A model generated the notes under the pieces. That model saw nothing but the letters and a program-made list of their open reading frames with translations, ran no database searches and had not been told where the DNA came from. Of a DNA stretch of 64,000 nucleotides, positions 51,795 to 60,708 are shown one piece after another (the first letter of the stretch is position 1; every line of letters begins with the position of its first letter). The DNA lies in assembly GCF_020685205.1 (NCBI RefSeq), contig NZ_JAJERB010000003.1, positions 124,001 to 188,000 of the forward strand. The letters are read 5' to 3'. Both the position numbers and the translations under genes were made by a program. Source of the stretch: Hymenobacter translucens. GTDB taxonomy: Bacteria > Bacteroidota > Bacteroidia > Cytophagales > Hymenobacteraceae.

Positions 51795-53660
51795 ATGAAA
51801 AAAACGCTCCTTTCCGGCCTCACGCTGGCTACGCTGGGCTCCGCGCTCTGGGCCTGCGCCCCTACCGCCCCAACTACTACCGCCACTGCCCCGGCACCCC
51901 CTTCACCCAGTGCAACTGCCACGCCCGCGCCGCCCGACTGGAAAACCCAGGCCGACCTGTTTCTGCGCGAGTACTCCGCCACCTACCAGAAGCTCTACAC
52001 CCAGTCGACCGAGGCGGAATGGCGCTCCAATACCCGCATTGTGAAGGGCGACAGCACCAACGCCGTGGCTACTGCCCGTGCTAACGAAGCCATAGCCGCT
52101 TTCACCGGCAGCGCTGAAAACATCAGCCGCCTCAAGCAGCTGCTCGAGCATAAATCCGAGCTGACGCCCCTGCAGGTAAAGCAGTTGGAAACGGCCCTCT
52201 ACAACGCCGCCAACTCGCCCCAGACCATTGCCGACGTGGTAAAGCGTCGCATCAAGGCCGAAACCCAGCAAACCGAAAAGCTCTACGGCTTCGACTACAA
52301 GTACCAGGGCAAGTCGGTGACGACCAACGACCTGGACGAGCTGCTGCGCCGGGAAAAAGACCCACGCAAGCGCCAGCAGATCTGGGAGGCCAGCAAGACC
52401 ATCGGCCCCTCGCTCAAGGAAGGGCTGCTGAACCTGCGCGGCCTGCGCAACCAGACCGTGCAGGCGCTGGGCTACCCCGACTACTTTACCTACCAGGCCT
52501 CCGACTACGGCATGACCCGGGAGGAAATGATGGCGCTGGTTCGCAAAATCAACGATGAGCTGCGCCCGCTCTACCGGGAGCTGCACACCTACGCCCGCTA
52601 CGAGCTGGCCAAACAATACGGGGTGAAGCAGGTGCCCGACATGCTGCCCGCTTCCTGGCTGCCCAACCGCTGGGGCCAGGACTGGAGCGCAATGGTAGAC
52701 GTGAAGGGCCTGAACCTCGACGCGGCGCTGGCCAAAAAGGGGGCGGAGTGGCAGGTAAAGCAGGCCGAGCGGTTTTACCAGAGCCTCGGCTTTCAGGCGT
52801 TGCCGCCGGTATTCTGGGAGAAAAGCAGCCTTTACCCGCTGCCCAAGGACGCCAACTACAAGAAAAACAACCATGCCTCGGCCTGGCACATGGACCTCGA
52901 GAATGACGTGCGCAGCCTGATGAGCGTGGAGGCCAACACCGAGTGGTACGAAACCACCCACCACGAGCTGGGCCATATCTACTACTACCTCACCTACACC
53001 AACCCCGAGGTGCCGGTACTGCTCCGGGGCGGGGCTAACCGCGCCTACCACGAGGCCATGGGCTCCCTGATGGGCCTGGCTGCCACTCAAAAGCCGTTTC
53101 TGGTGGGCCTGAACCTGATTCCCGCCAACGCCAAGAGCGACCAGACCCAGACGCTGCTGAAGGAGGCCCTGAACTACGTGACCTTTATCCCGTTCTCGTC
53201 CGGGGTGATGAGCGAGTGGGAAAACAGCTTCTATGCCGAAAACCTGCCCGCCGACCAGCTAAACGCACGCTGGTGGGAGCTGGTGAAGAAGTACCAGGGC
53301 ATCGTGCCGCCCGCGAGCCGGGGTGAGAACTTTCTGGACCCCGCTACCAAAACCCACATCAACGACGACCCGGCCCAGTACTACGACTACGCACTTAGCT
53401 ACGTCATTCTGTTTCAGCTCCACGACCACATTGCCAAAAAGATCCTGAAGCAGGACCCGCATGCCACCAACTACTATGGCAGCAAGGAAGTAGGCAACTT
53501 TCTGGCCGACATCATGCGCCCCGGCGCCTCCCGCGACTGGCGGGTGGTACTCAAGGAGAAAACCGGCGAGGACCTCTCCGCCCGCGCCATGGTTGACTAC
53601 TTCCAGCCGCTGATGGCTTACCTGAAAGAGCAGAACAAGGGCCGCAAATACACGATGTAA
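51795..53660 (+). CDS. M2 family (ACE-like) metallopeptidase lipoprotein
   Basis: A 621-residue peptidyl-dipeptidase of the angiotensin-converting-enzyme family. Signal peptide with lipobox LWAC (Cys21), then a Pro/Thr/Ala-rich linker to about residue 50. The active site is His390-E-L-G-His394 (TTHHELGHIYYYLTY), with the third ligand in AYHEAMGSLMG. NNHASAWHMD and the C-terminal FLADIMRPGASRDWR agree with the family. It should act in the periplasm on oligopeptides, complementing the S46 peptidase. The start is chosen at the lipoprotein signal. Confidence 0.93.
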   Translation: MKKTLLSGLTLATLGSALWACAPTAPTTTATAPAPPSPSATATPAPPDWKTQADLFLREYSATYQKLYTQSTEAEWRSNTRIVKGDSTNAVATARANEAIAAFTGSAENISRLKQLLEHKSELTPLQVKQLETALYNAANSPQTIADVVKRRIKAETQQTEKLYGFDYKYQGKSVTTNDLDELLRREKDPRKRQQIWEASKTIGPSLKEGLLNLRGLRNQTVQALGYPDYFTYQASDYGMTREEMMALVRKINDELRPLYRELHTYARYELAKQYGVKQVPDMLPASWLPNRWGQDWSAMVDVKGLNLDAALAKKGAEWQVKQAERFYQSLGFQALPPVFWEKSSLYPLPKDANYKKNNHASAWHMDLENDVRSLMSVEANTEWYETTHHELGHIYYYLTYTNPEVPVLLRGGANRAYHEAMGSLMGLAATQKPFLVGLNLIPANAKSDQTQTLLKEALNYVTFIPFSSGVMSEWENSFYAENLPADQLNARWWELVKKYQGIVPPASRGENFLDPATKTHINDDPAQYYDYALSYVILFQLHDHIAKKILKQDPHATNYYGSKEVGNFLADIMRPGASRDWRVVLKEKTGEDLSARAMVDYFQPLMAYLKEQNKGRKYTM

Positions 53661-53680
53661 TGCTGGTGGGCTCGTTTTTT

Positions 53681-53716
53681 AAGCGGGCGGGGCTACAGGC
53701 CCCGCCCGCTTTTTTG
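53681..53716. terminator. Terminator between convergent genes
   Basis: Perfect 13-bp GC-rich stem (53681-53693 and 53699-53711), preceded by TTTTTT and followed by T residues. Confidence 0.85.
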
Positions 53717-53759
53717 TGTTGTGCTTCGCTAGACTGAGCTGGCTTCGCCGGCACTAAGC

Positions 53760-55196
53760 CTACGTGCCCGAAGGATACAGATCTGGGGGCTCGTTGCCCT
53801 TCACCGGCGTTTCCAGCGGGTGCAGGGCGGTGGTTTTGTCGAGGTAGATAAACGCGTCGTAGCGCTGGGGAATGACGGAGGGCACGTAGTTGCCGAACCG
53901 CTCGACCCGGGGGTTGTACACGACTCCGATGGCGCGGTGGCCCAGACGGCGCTTGAAAAACGGTACTTCGCGCAGGTCTTTGGACAGAATCAGCTTGTTG
54001 GTGGCCCCGGTCGCGTGCAGCAGATCCTCCCAGCTGCCTTCCTTGGCTTCCGGCACCGGCATCCGCTTGATGGGCGCACCCCAGGCGTCGGCGGCAATGA
54101 CCGAGCCCTGGTACGAACCGAACCCAACGATAAACACGTTGTCGCGGCCCAGCTGCTGCCGGGCCAGCTGACCCACGTTTACTTCGCCGCTGCTGGCCAT
54201 GTCGGTGTAGCGGGCGTCGCCTACGTGGGTGTTATGTTCCCACACAATGGCCTTGCTACTGGGTCCGTGTCGCTCGAGCAGGCGCTTGAGCGTTTCCATC
54301 ATGTGCCGGTCCCGGATGTTCCAGGATTCGGTGTTGCTGCTGGTCATGGCCCGGTAGTACCGCTCCCCGTTCATGGCTACCAGCGCGTGCTGCTGGGCCA
54401 CAAACAGGTTCTCATCCTGGGGCACCGCCCCTCCGGTCAGCTTTTCCATCGACTTCCAAAGCCGGCTGGTTTCCAGCCCGCAGGCCCGGTCGGCCCGAGC
54501 CACGGCCATGGCATAGTCCTGGGCGTCGGAGTTATAGGGCTGAAAGCAGCGGTGCGCCTTTTGGGCGGCCTGGGCGGCGGCCGGGTCACGGCCTTCGAGA
54601 CGGGGTACGAGGTCGGCCAGGGCTTCCCAGAGGCAGTACACGTCGAGGCCGTAGAAGCCTACTTTTTCGGTGGCGGCCCGCTGGTTGTGGCCGTTCAGCC
54701 AGGTCACCAGGGAGGCGACTTCGTAGTTGCCCCACATCCAGGTGGGCCAGCGGTTGTAGTGCCGCAGCAGACGCACGGCTGCCGCGCTGTCCTGACGCGT
54801 GCCTTTCACAAACTCATTCACGCGGTAGGAATCGGCCCATTCCCCTTCCACGGCAATAAAGTCAAAGCCCTTCTCCTGTATGAGCCGCTTGGACAGCGCC
54901 GCCCGCCAGGCGTAGTACTCGTGGGTACCATGGGAGGCCTCGCCCAGGAGCACCACGCGGGCGTTGCCGACCTGCTCCATCAGCCGGTCGAGGTCTTTTT
55001 CCGAGCGCAGCGGGTAGCTCGGAATGTCCACCTTTGCCGTGGTTGCGGCACCCTCACTGGTAAGCTGGACCGGCAGCTCCGAGTCTGCCGCTGCCGCGCC
55101 GGAAGCGGTGTCGTCTTTCTTCTGGTGGCTGCAGGCCAGCGCGTGAAGCACAAACAGACCCACCGTCAGCCACTTTGCCGTATTGTTGATTGCCAT
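53760..55196 (-). CDS. Erythromycin-esterase-like lipoprotein
   Basis: A 478-residue lipoprotein (lipobox ALAC, Cys22). The erythromycin esterase (EreA-like) fold is recognised from VVLLGEASHGTHEYYAWRAAL, FIAVEGEWADSYRVN and WEHNTHVGDARY. These contain the catalytic histidine and acidic residues. EreA hydrolyses the macrolactone of erythromycin, but most chromosomal relatives have no shown resistance role. Outer-membrane or periplasmic location makes hydrolysis of an external ester likely. The last 30 residues are not conserved. Confidence 0.87.
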   Translation of the reverse strand: MAINNTAKWLTVGLFVLHALACSHQKKDDTASGAAAADSELPVQLTSEGAATTAKVDIPSYPLRSEKDLDRLMEQVGNARVVLLGEASHGTHEYYAWRAALSKRLIQEKGFDFIAVEGEWADSYRVNEFVKGTRQDSAAAVRLLRHYNRWPTWMWGNYEVASLVTWLNGHNQRAATEKVGFYGLDVYCLWEALADLVPRLEGRDPAAAQAAQKAHRCFQPYNSDAQDYAMAVARADRACGLETSRLWKSMEKLTGGAVPQDENLFVAQQHALVAMNGERYYRAMTSSNTESWNIRDRHMMETLKRLLERHGPSSKAIVWEHNTHVGDARYTDMASSGEVNVGQLARQQLGRDNVFIVGFGSYQGSVIAADAWGAPIKRMPVPEAKEGSWEDLLHATGATNKLILSKDLREVPFFKRRLGHRAIGVVYNPRVERFGNYVPSVIPQRYDAFIYLDKTTALHPLETPVKGNEPPDLYPSGT

Positions 55197-55379
55197 TTTC
55201 CTTCAGCCTTTTGGCCCCATCAGATGCCTGCCTCCACCGGAGGCTGCTTTCTTTTTTACGGCAGTAGGCTTCGTTGCGGAATACGCATTTTTTGCCGTAC
55301 TAATACGGAAAATCCCCGGGGCTGGCACGCTGAAACAGGATTGCCGGCGTCTGGTAAAGCCACCAACGACGCACGTAAA

Positions 55380-55408
55380 AAAAGCCGGGCCGCTGGGCCC
55401 GGCTTTTT
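55380..55408 (-). terminator. Terminator at the end of the GAF gene
   Basis: AAAGCCGGGCC and GGCCCGGCTTT stem with short loop. Read on the minus strand it is followed by a T-run. The stem overlaps the GAF gene stop codon. Confidence 0.75.
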
Positions 55409-56117
55409 AGGCCATCTGCAGCATCCGGCGCTGCAGTACTTTGCTTAGGTTGTCGTAACTGCGGTAAATAAGCTGCGCGACCTCCTCGTCGTCGAAGTCG
55501 ATGCCCTCCTTGCGGCTGTTGAGGTAGCGGGCCAGAGCCGCGTTTTCGTCGAGGCTTTCGGTCAGCTCGGCCTGCGCCCTGGACCATTCTTCCGGCTCAT
55601 CGGCTATTACGTAGCGCACGCGCAGCTCAATCGTCTGGCTCACCAGCTTTGCCAGCCGCGCCAGGGCCGCGGAATCAGTGTCGGTAAGCTGCCGGAATTC
55701 CCGCCCAATCACAGCCAGCATCCCAATGCGGGCCCCATCCGGCATTTGCAGGGCGGCGCCGGCGTAGAACTTCAGCCCGATGGCCTGGGCCACGTCCGGC
55801 TTGATAAGCCCGCAGCTTTCGGGCTTGTAATCCGAGGTTACCACGGGCTCGTCCTGTAGAATAGCGGCCGAGCACATGCTTTCGGCGCGGGGCAGGCCGG
55901 GGATACCCTCGGCGCCCGTTACCGACTTAAACCACACGTACTCATCATCCACCAGGGAGATAAGCGCAATGGGGGTATTAAACAACTGTGCGGCCCACGC
56001 CGTGTAGTCGTCGAAGATGGCCTCCGCAGTCGTATTGACAATCTGGTACTGGTACAGCGTGCGAAGGCGGACCGCGTCGTCGGCCGGAATCAACGACGCG
56101 GGGAAGGGCTTACTCAT
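55407..56117 (-). CDS. GAF domain protein
   Basis: A 236-residue soluble protein. Residues about 20-165 form one GAF domain: YQIVNTTAEAIFDDYTAWAAQLF, PIALISLVDDEYVWFKSVTG, RAESMCSAAILQDEPVV and RIGMLAVIGREFRQLTDTD. These are typical of the stand-alone GAF sensors near bacteriophytochrome-type kinases. The C-terminal 70 residues are helical. There is no output domain, so it probably acts by binding another protein. It is 9 bp from the pirin gene on the same strand and likely co-transcribed. Confidence 0.85.
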   Translation of the reverse strand: MSKPFPASLIPADDAVRLRTLYQYQIVNTTAEAIFDDYTAWAAQLFNTPIALISLVDDEYVWFKSVTGAEGIPGLPRAESMCSAAILQDEPVVTSDYKPESCGLIKPDVAQAIGLKFYAGAALQMPDGARIGMLAVIGREFRQLTDTDSAALARLAKLVSQTIELRVRYVIADEPEEWSRAQAELTESLDENAALARYLNSRKEGIDFDDEEVAQLIYRSYDNLSKVLQRRMLQMA

Positions 56118-56126
56118 TCAGGGGGA

Positions 56127-56846
56127 TTAGTAGTTAGCTTCCGCGGCAGGCAGGTCAATCAGAATGAACTGCGCGTCTTTACTGGCTTTAATATCGACCA
56201 CGTGCTCGTCAGTCATGCGGGCCTGATCATTCGGACCCAGCTCGGTGCCATTGACGAAGATGGTTCCTTCCTTTACGTAAAGGAAGGTCAGACGGATGGG
56301 AAACGTCTTAAACTGTAGTTCCTTGTCTTCCTTGAGGTTGGCCCAGTATACGGTCGTATTGGAATTCATGTACACCACGTCTTCCAGCACCTTCTGGCCC
56401 GACACCAACGGAATCAGCTTGTTGTTGGTGCTGAGGAAGTTCAGGTCTTTCTGCTCGTAGCTTGGGCGCAGACCGCGCTGGTTGGGCAAAAACCAGAGCT
56501 GGTAGATGTGCAGGGGCTTGTCGGTGCGGTTCATCTCGCCGTGGGCCAGGCCCGTACCGGCCGTCATGCGCTGCACTTCCCCTTTCGGAATCGTCGTCAT
56601 ATTGCCCATCGTGTCTTCGTGGGTTACTTCCCCATCGAGCACAATCGTTACGATTTCCATTTCGGAATGCGGGTGCTGGGGAAAGCCCGAATTGGGCGCG
56701 ATGCTGTCGTCGTTGAACACCCGCAGGGGCCCGAAATGCATGTTTTCCTTGTCGTAGTAATCGGCGAAGGAGAACAGGAAGTAGCTGCTGAGCCAGGGAG
56801 CCGGGGCGGCGTGGTGACGGCTGGTGGCCGGAATATACTTAAGCAT
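56127..56846 (-). CDS. Pirin family protein
   Basis: A 239-residue bicupin. Metal ligands match human pirin: His58 and His60 (FPQHPHSEMEI), His102 and Glu104 (GLAHGEMN). HFGPLRVFNDDSIAPNSGF is the pirin signature. Some pirins are quercetin dioxygenases or redox-linked co-regulators; the role here is unknown. It precedes the GAF gene by 9 bp in the transcript. Confidence 0.92.
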   Translation of the reverse strand: MLKYIPATSRHHAAPAPWLSSYFLFSFADYYDKENMHFGPLRVFNDDSIAPNSGFPQHPHSEMEIVTIVLDGEVTHEDTMGNMTTIPKGEVQRMTAGTGLAHGEMNRTDKPLHIYQLWFLPNQRGLRPSYEQKDLNFLSTNNKLIPLVSGQKVLEDVVYMNSNTTVYWANLKEDKELQFKTFPIRLTFLYVKEGTIFVNGTELGPNDQARMTDEHVVDIKASKDAQFILIDLPAAEANY

Positions 56847-56956
56847 GGGAAGGCGTTTGGTCGTTGATAAGCGAATGTTCCTTGCCCATACGGGGCAAGT
56901 CCGGGCGAAGTTAAGTTAGCAGCCGCCAACCTATATAGCAACAGGTAGGTAAAGCA

Positions 56957-56988
56957 AAAAGCCCCAACCGTTCCCGGCCAGGGCTTTT
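56957..56988 (-). terminator. Terminator of the S24-type regulator gene
   Basis: AAAAGCCC (56957-56964) with GGGCTTTT (56981-56988). Read on the minus strand it ends in a T-run. It is shorter than the other terminators. Confidence 0.55.
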
Positions 56989-57017
56989 CCTATAGCTTAA
57001 CTAAACCTAGCGTTAGG

Positions 57018-57827
57018 CTAGGCTTTCTTCAGGGTCGTCATTTGCTGCTGCAGATCGAGCACGATGCTGGCCAGGCGCGTGAGCGAGAGGTCGGCAATGG
57101 GGAACGTGCTGCTGATATACGACTTGGCTTCCCAGATCTCCACGACGTCTTCCACGTCTATTTCGTAGGGCGAGTACACCGGGTTATCGGAGTGCAGCGT
57201 TAGCATCGACGAGTCCTTGAGGCGGTTGAACACGCGCTTAAACACGATGCCTTCCTTGTTGCTGACCACGATGCAGGGCGTACCGTCCTTGAGCGTCAGC
57301 CAGTCATCGACGTAGCGGCCCACGATGACGGTACCGGAAGCAATGGGCAGCATTGAGTCGCCTGCAATTTCGAAAGCCCGGTACGAGCCGCCGGAGCTGA
57401 GCATGGGCAGGCGAAACTTAGGCAGCTCCTCAAGGTACTCCGGGTCGGCATAGCCGTTGAGGTAGCCGGCGGCAGCTTTCTGAGGCACCAGCTCAATGTT
57501 CTCATTCTGCTCTTTGTCGACCGTCAGCGCCAGGATGCGCAGCCGGTCGGCCGGGCGGGGCGACGGAGGCTCGGGCGAGTTCGTGGCCGGCTCCAGCTGC
57601 CGCAGCGCGGCCTTGGCGTTGGACTTGCGGCTAAAGTCCGTGGTTACCAGCGCGTCGAGGGTGATGCCGAACAGGCGGGCCATGTTCACCAGGGTCACGA
57701 GCTTGGGCTCGGCCCGGCCTTCTTCGTAAGCACCCACCAGGGAGCGTTTGATCCCCAGCTTATCAGCCATTTGTGACTGCGTGAGGCCCAGCTCACGGCG
57801 CCAGAATTTAAGGTTAGTGTTAATCAT
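57018..57827 (-). CDS. CI/LexA-like regulator: XRE helix-turn-helix with S24 peptidase domain
   Basis: A 269-residue regulator. Residues about 5-62 form an XRE (Cro/CI) helix-turn-helix (RRELGLTQSQMADKLGI, then YEEGRAEPKL). A linker rich in Pro follows, then an S24 domain. The nucleophile is Ser158 (IAGDSMLP) and the probable general base Lys197 (GIVFKRVF). KAAAGY places an Ala120-Gly121 bond 38 residues before the serine, as in LexA, UmuD and lambda CI, where RecA filaments trigger self-cleavage. So it may be a DNA-damage-responsive repressor. The promoter region has repeated TTACTAA sites that could be its operators. Confidence 0.85.
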   Translation of the reverse strand: MINTNLKFWRRELGLTQSQMADKLGIKRSLVGAYEEGRAEPKLVTLVNMARLFGITLDALVTTDFSRKSNAKAALRQLEPATNSPEPPSPRPADRLRILALTVDKEQNENIELVPQKAAAGYLNGYADPEYLEELPKFRLPMLSSGGSYRAFEIAGDSMLPIASGTVIVGRYVDDWLTLKDGTPCIVVSNKEGIVFKRVFNRLKDSSMLTLHSDNPVYSPYEIDVEDVVEIWEAKSYISSTFPIADLSLTRLASIVLDLQQQMTTLKKA

Positions 57828-57853
57828 CGTGGAATGGGAGCCGGGGAAAGGCC

Positions 57854-57923
57854 TTACTAGAAAACAGAAACGGCTCGTGAAATTACTAACCCGCCCCCGG
57901 CTTTACTAATTCATTTAGCTAAA
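57854..57923. promoter_or_regulatory. Repeated TTACTAA sites upstream of the S24-type regulator
   Basis: TTACTAG at 57854-57860, TTACTAA at 57883-57889 and again at 57903-57909 (exactly 20 bp, two helical turns, later), then the palindrome TTTAGCTAAA at 57914-57923. The region is markedly AT-rich. They lie 27-96 bp before the regulator's start and fit an autoregulatory operator cluster. Confidence 0.45.
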
Positions 57924-58016
57924 AGTTTTTTTTAGGCAGAGTTTTTTTGACATTCTGCTAAATGATTCTTCTCCCCATGCACCGCCTTGTACTCCAAGCA
58001 AATGTATTTCAGCAGG

Positions 58017-58913
58017 TTAATTTACTTGTGATGCTGCTTTTCGGGCCGCATTATCGTAAATACTATCGATTGTGGCCTGGGCCGTAAGGGCAGCCGCCTC
58101 GGCATACCACTCATCATTTTCCCAATACTTATCCCAGCCCAGGTGCACATACTGGGGGTTGATGGTGACGTCGCGCTCGGCAATGGCAAAGTCCCGCAGA
58201 ATCGTGTTGGCAACCATGAAGAAGTCGTCGGCCCAGATGCAGGGCTTGCGTTGCCCGGAAGCGTTATTGACCCACTCGCCTTCAAAAGTCGCACCTCCTC
58301 CCCGGGCGGCGTACCCTTCCGGTGCCATACTATGGGACAGGCGCAGGATCTGCTCTTCATTCGGGTACAGCCGGAAGTCCAGCGTTACTTTTCCGGTGAA
58401 GACGCCGGCATTTTTCTGCTGCGGGTCTTCGCGTAGCACAAATGAGCCGCGTGCTGAATAGGCCGGGTTTTCCGCATCGTGGTTTTCGAACGCGGCGTCC
58501 TGCAGCTGATCCAGTATGATCTCCCCGGAGAAAGGAGTAATCGTTTTTTTGAAGCGGTTTTTACCGGTTACGTGCAGAATCCCGGGGTGCACGGAGTCTT
58601 GGACCACGCGGGTGAAAACCACTTCAATCCGGTAGTGGTCGGCGCCAAAGAAGCCGTTCTGAACCGGGTTATAGTAGCTTCCGGACGACACTTTAGGCCA
58701 CAGCGTGGTCAGATCGTGCTGCTTCAGAAACGCCAGCATCTCGGGACTGAGTACCGGGGCGGGCTCCACCGGCCTAGCGGCCTGGGTAGTAACCGTTCGG
58801 ACCGGCGCTGCTGTTTCGGCCTTTGCCGTGGCCTGGGTGGGAGCTGCCTGCTGCTGACAGGAAGTGGATAAAAGCAGGCCGAGAGCGGCCAGAGCGGGCG
58901 GGAGCTTTTTCAT
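58017..58913 (-). CDS. Secreted lipoprotein, tandem paralog 1
   Basis: A 298-residue protein with a lipoprotein-like signal (LLLSTSC, Cys19) and a 45-residue Ala/Thr/Pro linker. The body is beta-rich: YRIEVVFTRVVQDSVHPGI, HVTGKNRFKKTITPFSGEIIL, GVFTGKVTLDFRL, and the end INPQYVHLGWDKYWENDEWY. I recognise no Pfam family. The downstream-strand neighbour at 58951 shares this layout, so the two arose by duplication. The start was chosen at the signal peptide. Confidence 0.7.
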   Translation of the reverse strand: MKKLPPALAALGLLLSTSCQQQAAPTQATAKAETAAPVRTVTTQAARPVEPAPVLSPEMLAFLKQHDLTTLWPKVSSGSYYNPVQNGFFGADHYRIEVVFTRVVQDSVHPGILHVTGKNRFKKTITPFSGEIILDQLQDAAFENHDAENPAYSARGSFVLREDPQQKNAGVFTGKVTLDFRLYPNEEQILRLSHSMAPEGYAARGGGATFEGEWVNNASGQRKPCIWADDFFMVANTILRDFAIAERDVTINPQYVHLGWDKYWENDEWYAEAAALTAQATIDSIYDNAARKAASQVN

Positions 58914-58950
58914 AGAGGACAGATGTCGATTGTAAAATAGCAGGAATTCT

Positions 58951-59718
58951 TTACATAATGGGTTCGTCATCAGCCCACCACTCCTCATTTTCCCAGTAGC
59001 GGTTCCAGCCCATCCGCGCATACCGGGGGTTGATGTGCATGCCCCGGTCACCGGCGTAGAAATTCTCCATCACCGTGGGGGCAATTTCCATGAAGTTACT
59101 TGCCCAGAGCAGGTTGAGCGGCTTTTTGCTTTCAGGATTCCGCCAGGTGCTGGTAAACGTGGTCCCCTCCCCTTTGCCTTCCGTGTAACCCCAGTCATCT
59201 TTGTAGGCGGGCAGGTACGCAACGCCGTTGGGCGTCCGTGAAAACATCATGGTCAGTGTGCCGGAAAAAGTGCCGGACCCTTCCACGGCCGCGCTTTCCG
59301 TCAGCCGAAACCGGCCGGTGGCCTGATAATGATTCCACTCCCGGGCGCAGTTGCAGCCCTTTGGCACCCGGACTTTGCGCATCGACGTGAGCGTAATGGT
59401 GCCGGTGAAGGGCAGAATCCGTTCCCGCTCCCGGGTTTTGCCCGCCACGTGATACACCGCCGGGTTTTTACGGTCGCGCCGCACTTTCTGAAATACCAGC
59501 TCCAGCCGACGGTATTGCGGCCCGAGGTAGCCCAGCATCACCCGCGCTTCGGCTTCGCCATCACCGTGCAGCGACCACAGGGGCGCCAGATCGAATCGGC
59601 TTACCAGACTGGCCGAAGCCGCCGCTACGGGCTTGCGGGCCGGTTGTTTGGTGGAAATAGCCGGGGGAGTGCCGGCTGCGGTGGAGAACAGGACCACCAG
59701 CATCAGAAGCAGCTTCAT
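58951..59718 (-). CDS. Secreted protein, tandem paralog 2
   Basis: A 255-residue protein with signal peptide MKLLLMLVVLFSTAAGTPP. It is homologous to its neighbour: YRRLELVFQKVRRDRKNPA, HVAGKTRERERILPFTGTI, GSGTFSGTLTMMF and INPRYARMGWNRYWENEEWW line up with the same segments in order. It lacks the lipobox cysteine, so one copy is free and the other may be membrane-anchored. Paralog 2 is transcribed first; 37 bp separate the genes. Function unknown. Confidence 0.7.
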   Translation of the reverse strand: MKLLLMLVVLFSTAAGTPPAISTKQPARKPVAAASASLVSRFDLAPLWSLHGDGEAEARVMLGYLGPQYRRLELVFQKVRRDRKNPAVYHVAGKTRERERILPFTGTITLTSMRKVRVPKGCNCAREWNHYQATGRFRLTESAAVEGSGTFSGTLTMMFSRTPNGVAYLPAYKDDWGYTEGKGEGTTFTSTWRNPESKKPLNLLWASNFMEIAPTVMENFYAGDRGMHINPRYARMGWNRYWENEEWWADDEPIM

Positions 59719-59835
59719 GGAACAGAGGGTTTGGTGAAAAGCAGAATCAGAAGGATGAGGCAGGGCACGCCGCCGCCATAGACCCTTCGAAAGGGATCCG
59801 GGCGTTGCAGGAAGAACAGGAAAACCAGCTGGCTA

Positions 59836-60546
59836 TCAGGCCGCCACTGCCGCCGCGGGGGCCACCGTGGGCCGGGGAGAGAAGAACCGGGCCTGGCGCA
59901 GCAGACGGCGGGCGGCCCCCACCTCAATCAGTACTTCCGCCAGCACGAGGTTGCCGGTCCACGACAGCCAGGTGACGGTCAGGTAGGTTTCGATGGGCTT
60001 GGTGCCGAACACGTAAAACAGCAGGTAGCTTTCCGAGCGCAAGCTCAGGGCGGCCAGCGTGACGGCGAAGCTGCGAATCATCCAAGCGGTGTGCGCTTCC
60101 CACTGCCGCTGCCGCGCCAGGCGGTAAGCCTGCCAGGTGCACAGCATCCAGACGATGCACTGCAGGGTGAAGCCTACTTTGGCCACCAGCCCGCCGTTGG
60201 CGTAAGCGGCGAGGATCAGTCCTGAGGGCCCCGCCAGCGCCAGGATGGACACGACGTAAAGCTTGCCCAGGTTACGGTGCAGGCGGGCCCGCCCCTGAAA
60301 CCAGCGCGGAAAAAACTGCGCGAGGCCCGCGCCCAGCACCCACAGGGAGCTGCTGATGTGCACGTAGAAACCGATCCGGAAAAACAAGCTGGAATTCGTG
60401 GCCTCCGATTTAGTCGTCAGAAAGTGAATACCCGGCTCCAACGTGCGGTAGGGCCACACTTTGGTCGCCATGAGCACCAGAAAGCCACCCACCAGGGTCC
60501 CGGCCAGAAATTGAAGGATGCGGGGAAACGTCAGGGATGCAGGCAT
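59836..60546 (-). CDS. DUF2306 membrane protein
   Basis: A 236-residue protein with about six hydrophobic helices. FYVHISSSLWVLGAGLAQFFPRW, ARLHRNLGKLYVVSILALAGPSG, and RQRQWEAHTAWMIRSFAVTLAAL carry the conserved histidines and arginines of DUF2306. The family resembles cytochrome b561-like haem membrane proteins, so redox activity is possible but unproven. Confidence 0.85.
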   Translation of the reverse strand: MPASLTFPRILQFLAGTLVGGFLVLMATKVWPYRTLEPGIHFLTTKSEATNSSLFFRIGFYVHISSSLWVLGAGLAQFFPRWFQGRARLHRNLGKLYVVSILALAGPSGLILAAYANGGLVAKVGFTLQCIVWMLCTWQAYRLARQRQWEAHTAWMIRSFAVTLAALSLRSESYLLFYVFGTKPIETYLTVTWLSWTGNLVLAEVLIEVGAARRLLRQARFFSPRPTVAPAAAVAA

Positions 60547-60645
60547 GGCAAACGGCTGGCAGAGGGCTCAGTCAGGATAACGTGGCTGGTATATTATTAT
60601 GATTTACTATAGTAATTATTTTTCTACGGCTTTGTCATGAACACC

Positions 60646-60682
60646 AAGGCCCCGCCTGCTGTCGGACAGCGGGCGGGGCCTT
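60646..60682 (-). terminator. Hairpin after recQ
   Basis: AAGGCCCCGCCTGCT (60646-60660) and its near complement at 60668-60682 (one mismatch), 7-nt loop. No T-run follows on the minus strand, so termination may be weak. Confidence 0.5.
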
Positions 60683-60708
60683 CGGATCAGGTCAGCAGAA
60701 TCGGAAAC

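Noticed and set aside
53760..55196. Erythromycin esterase as an acquired antibiotic-resistance gene
   Set aside because: It is a lipoprotein in normal chromosomal context without mobile elements; family relatives are widespread and mostly not linked to resistance.
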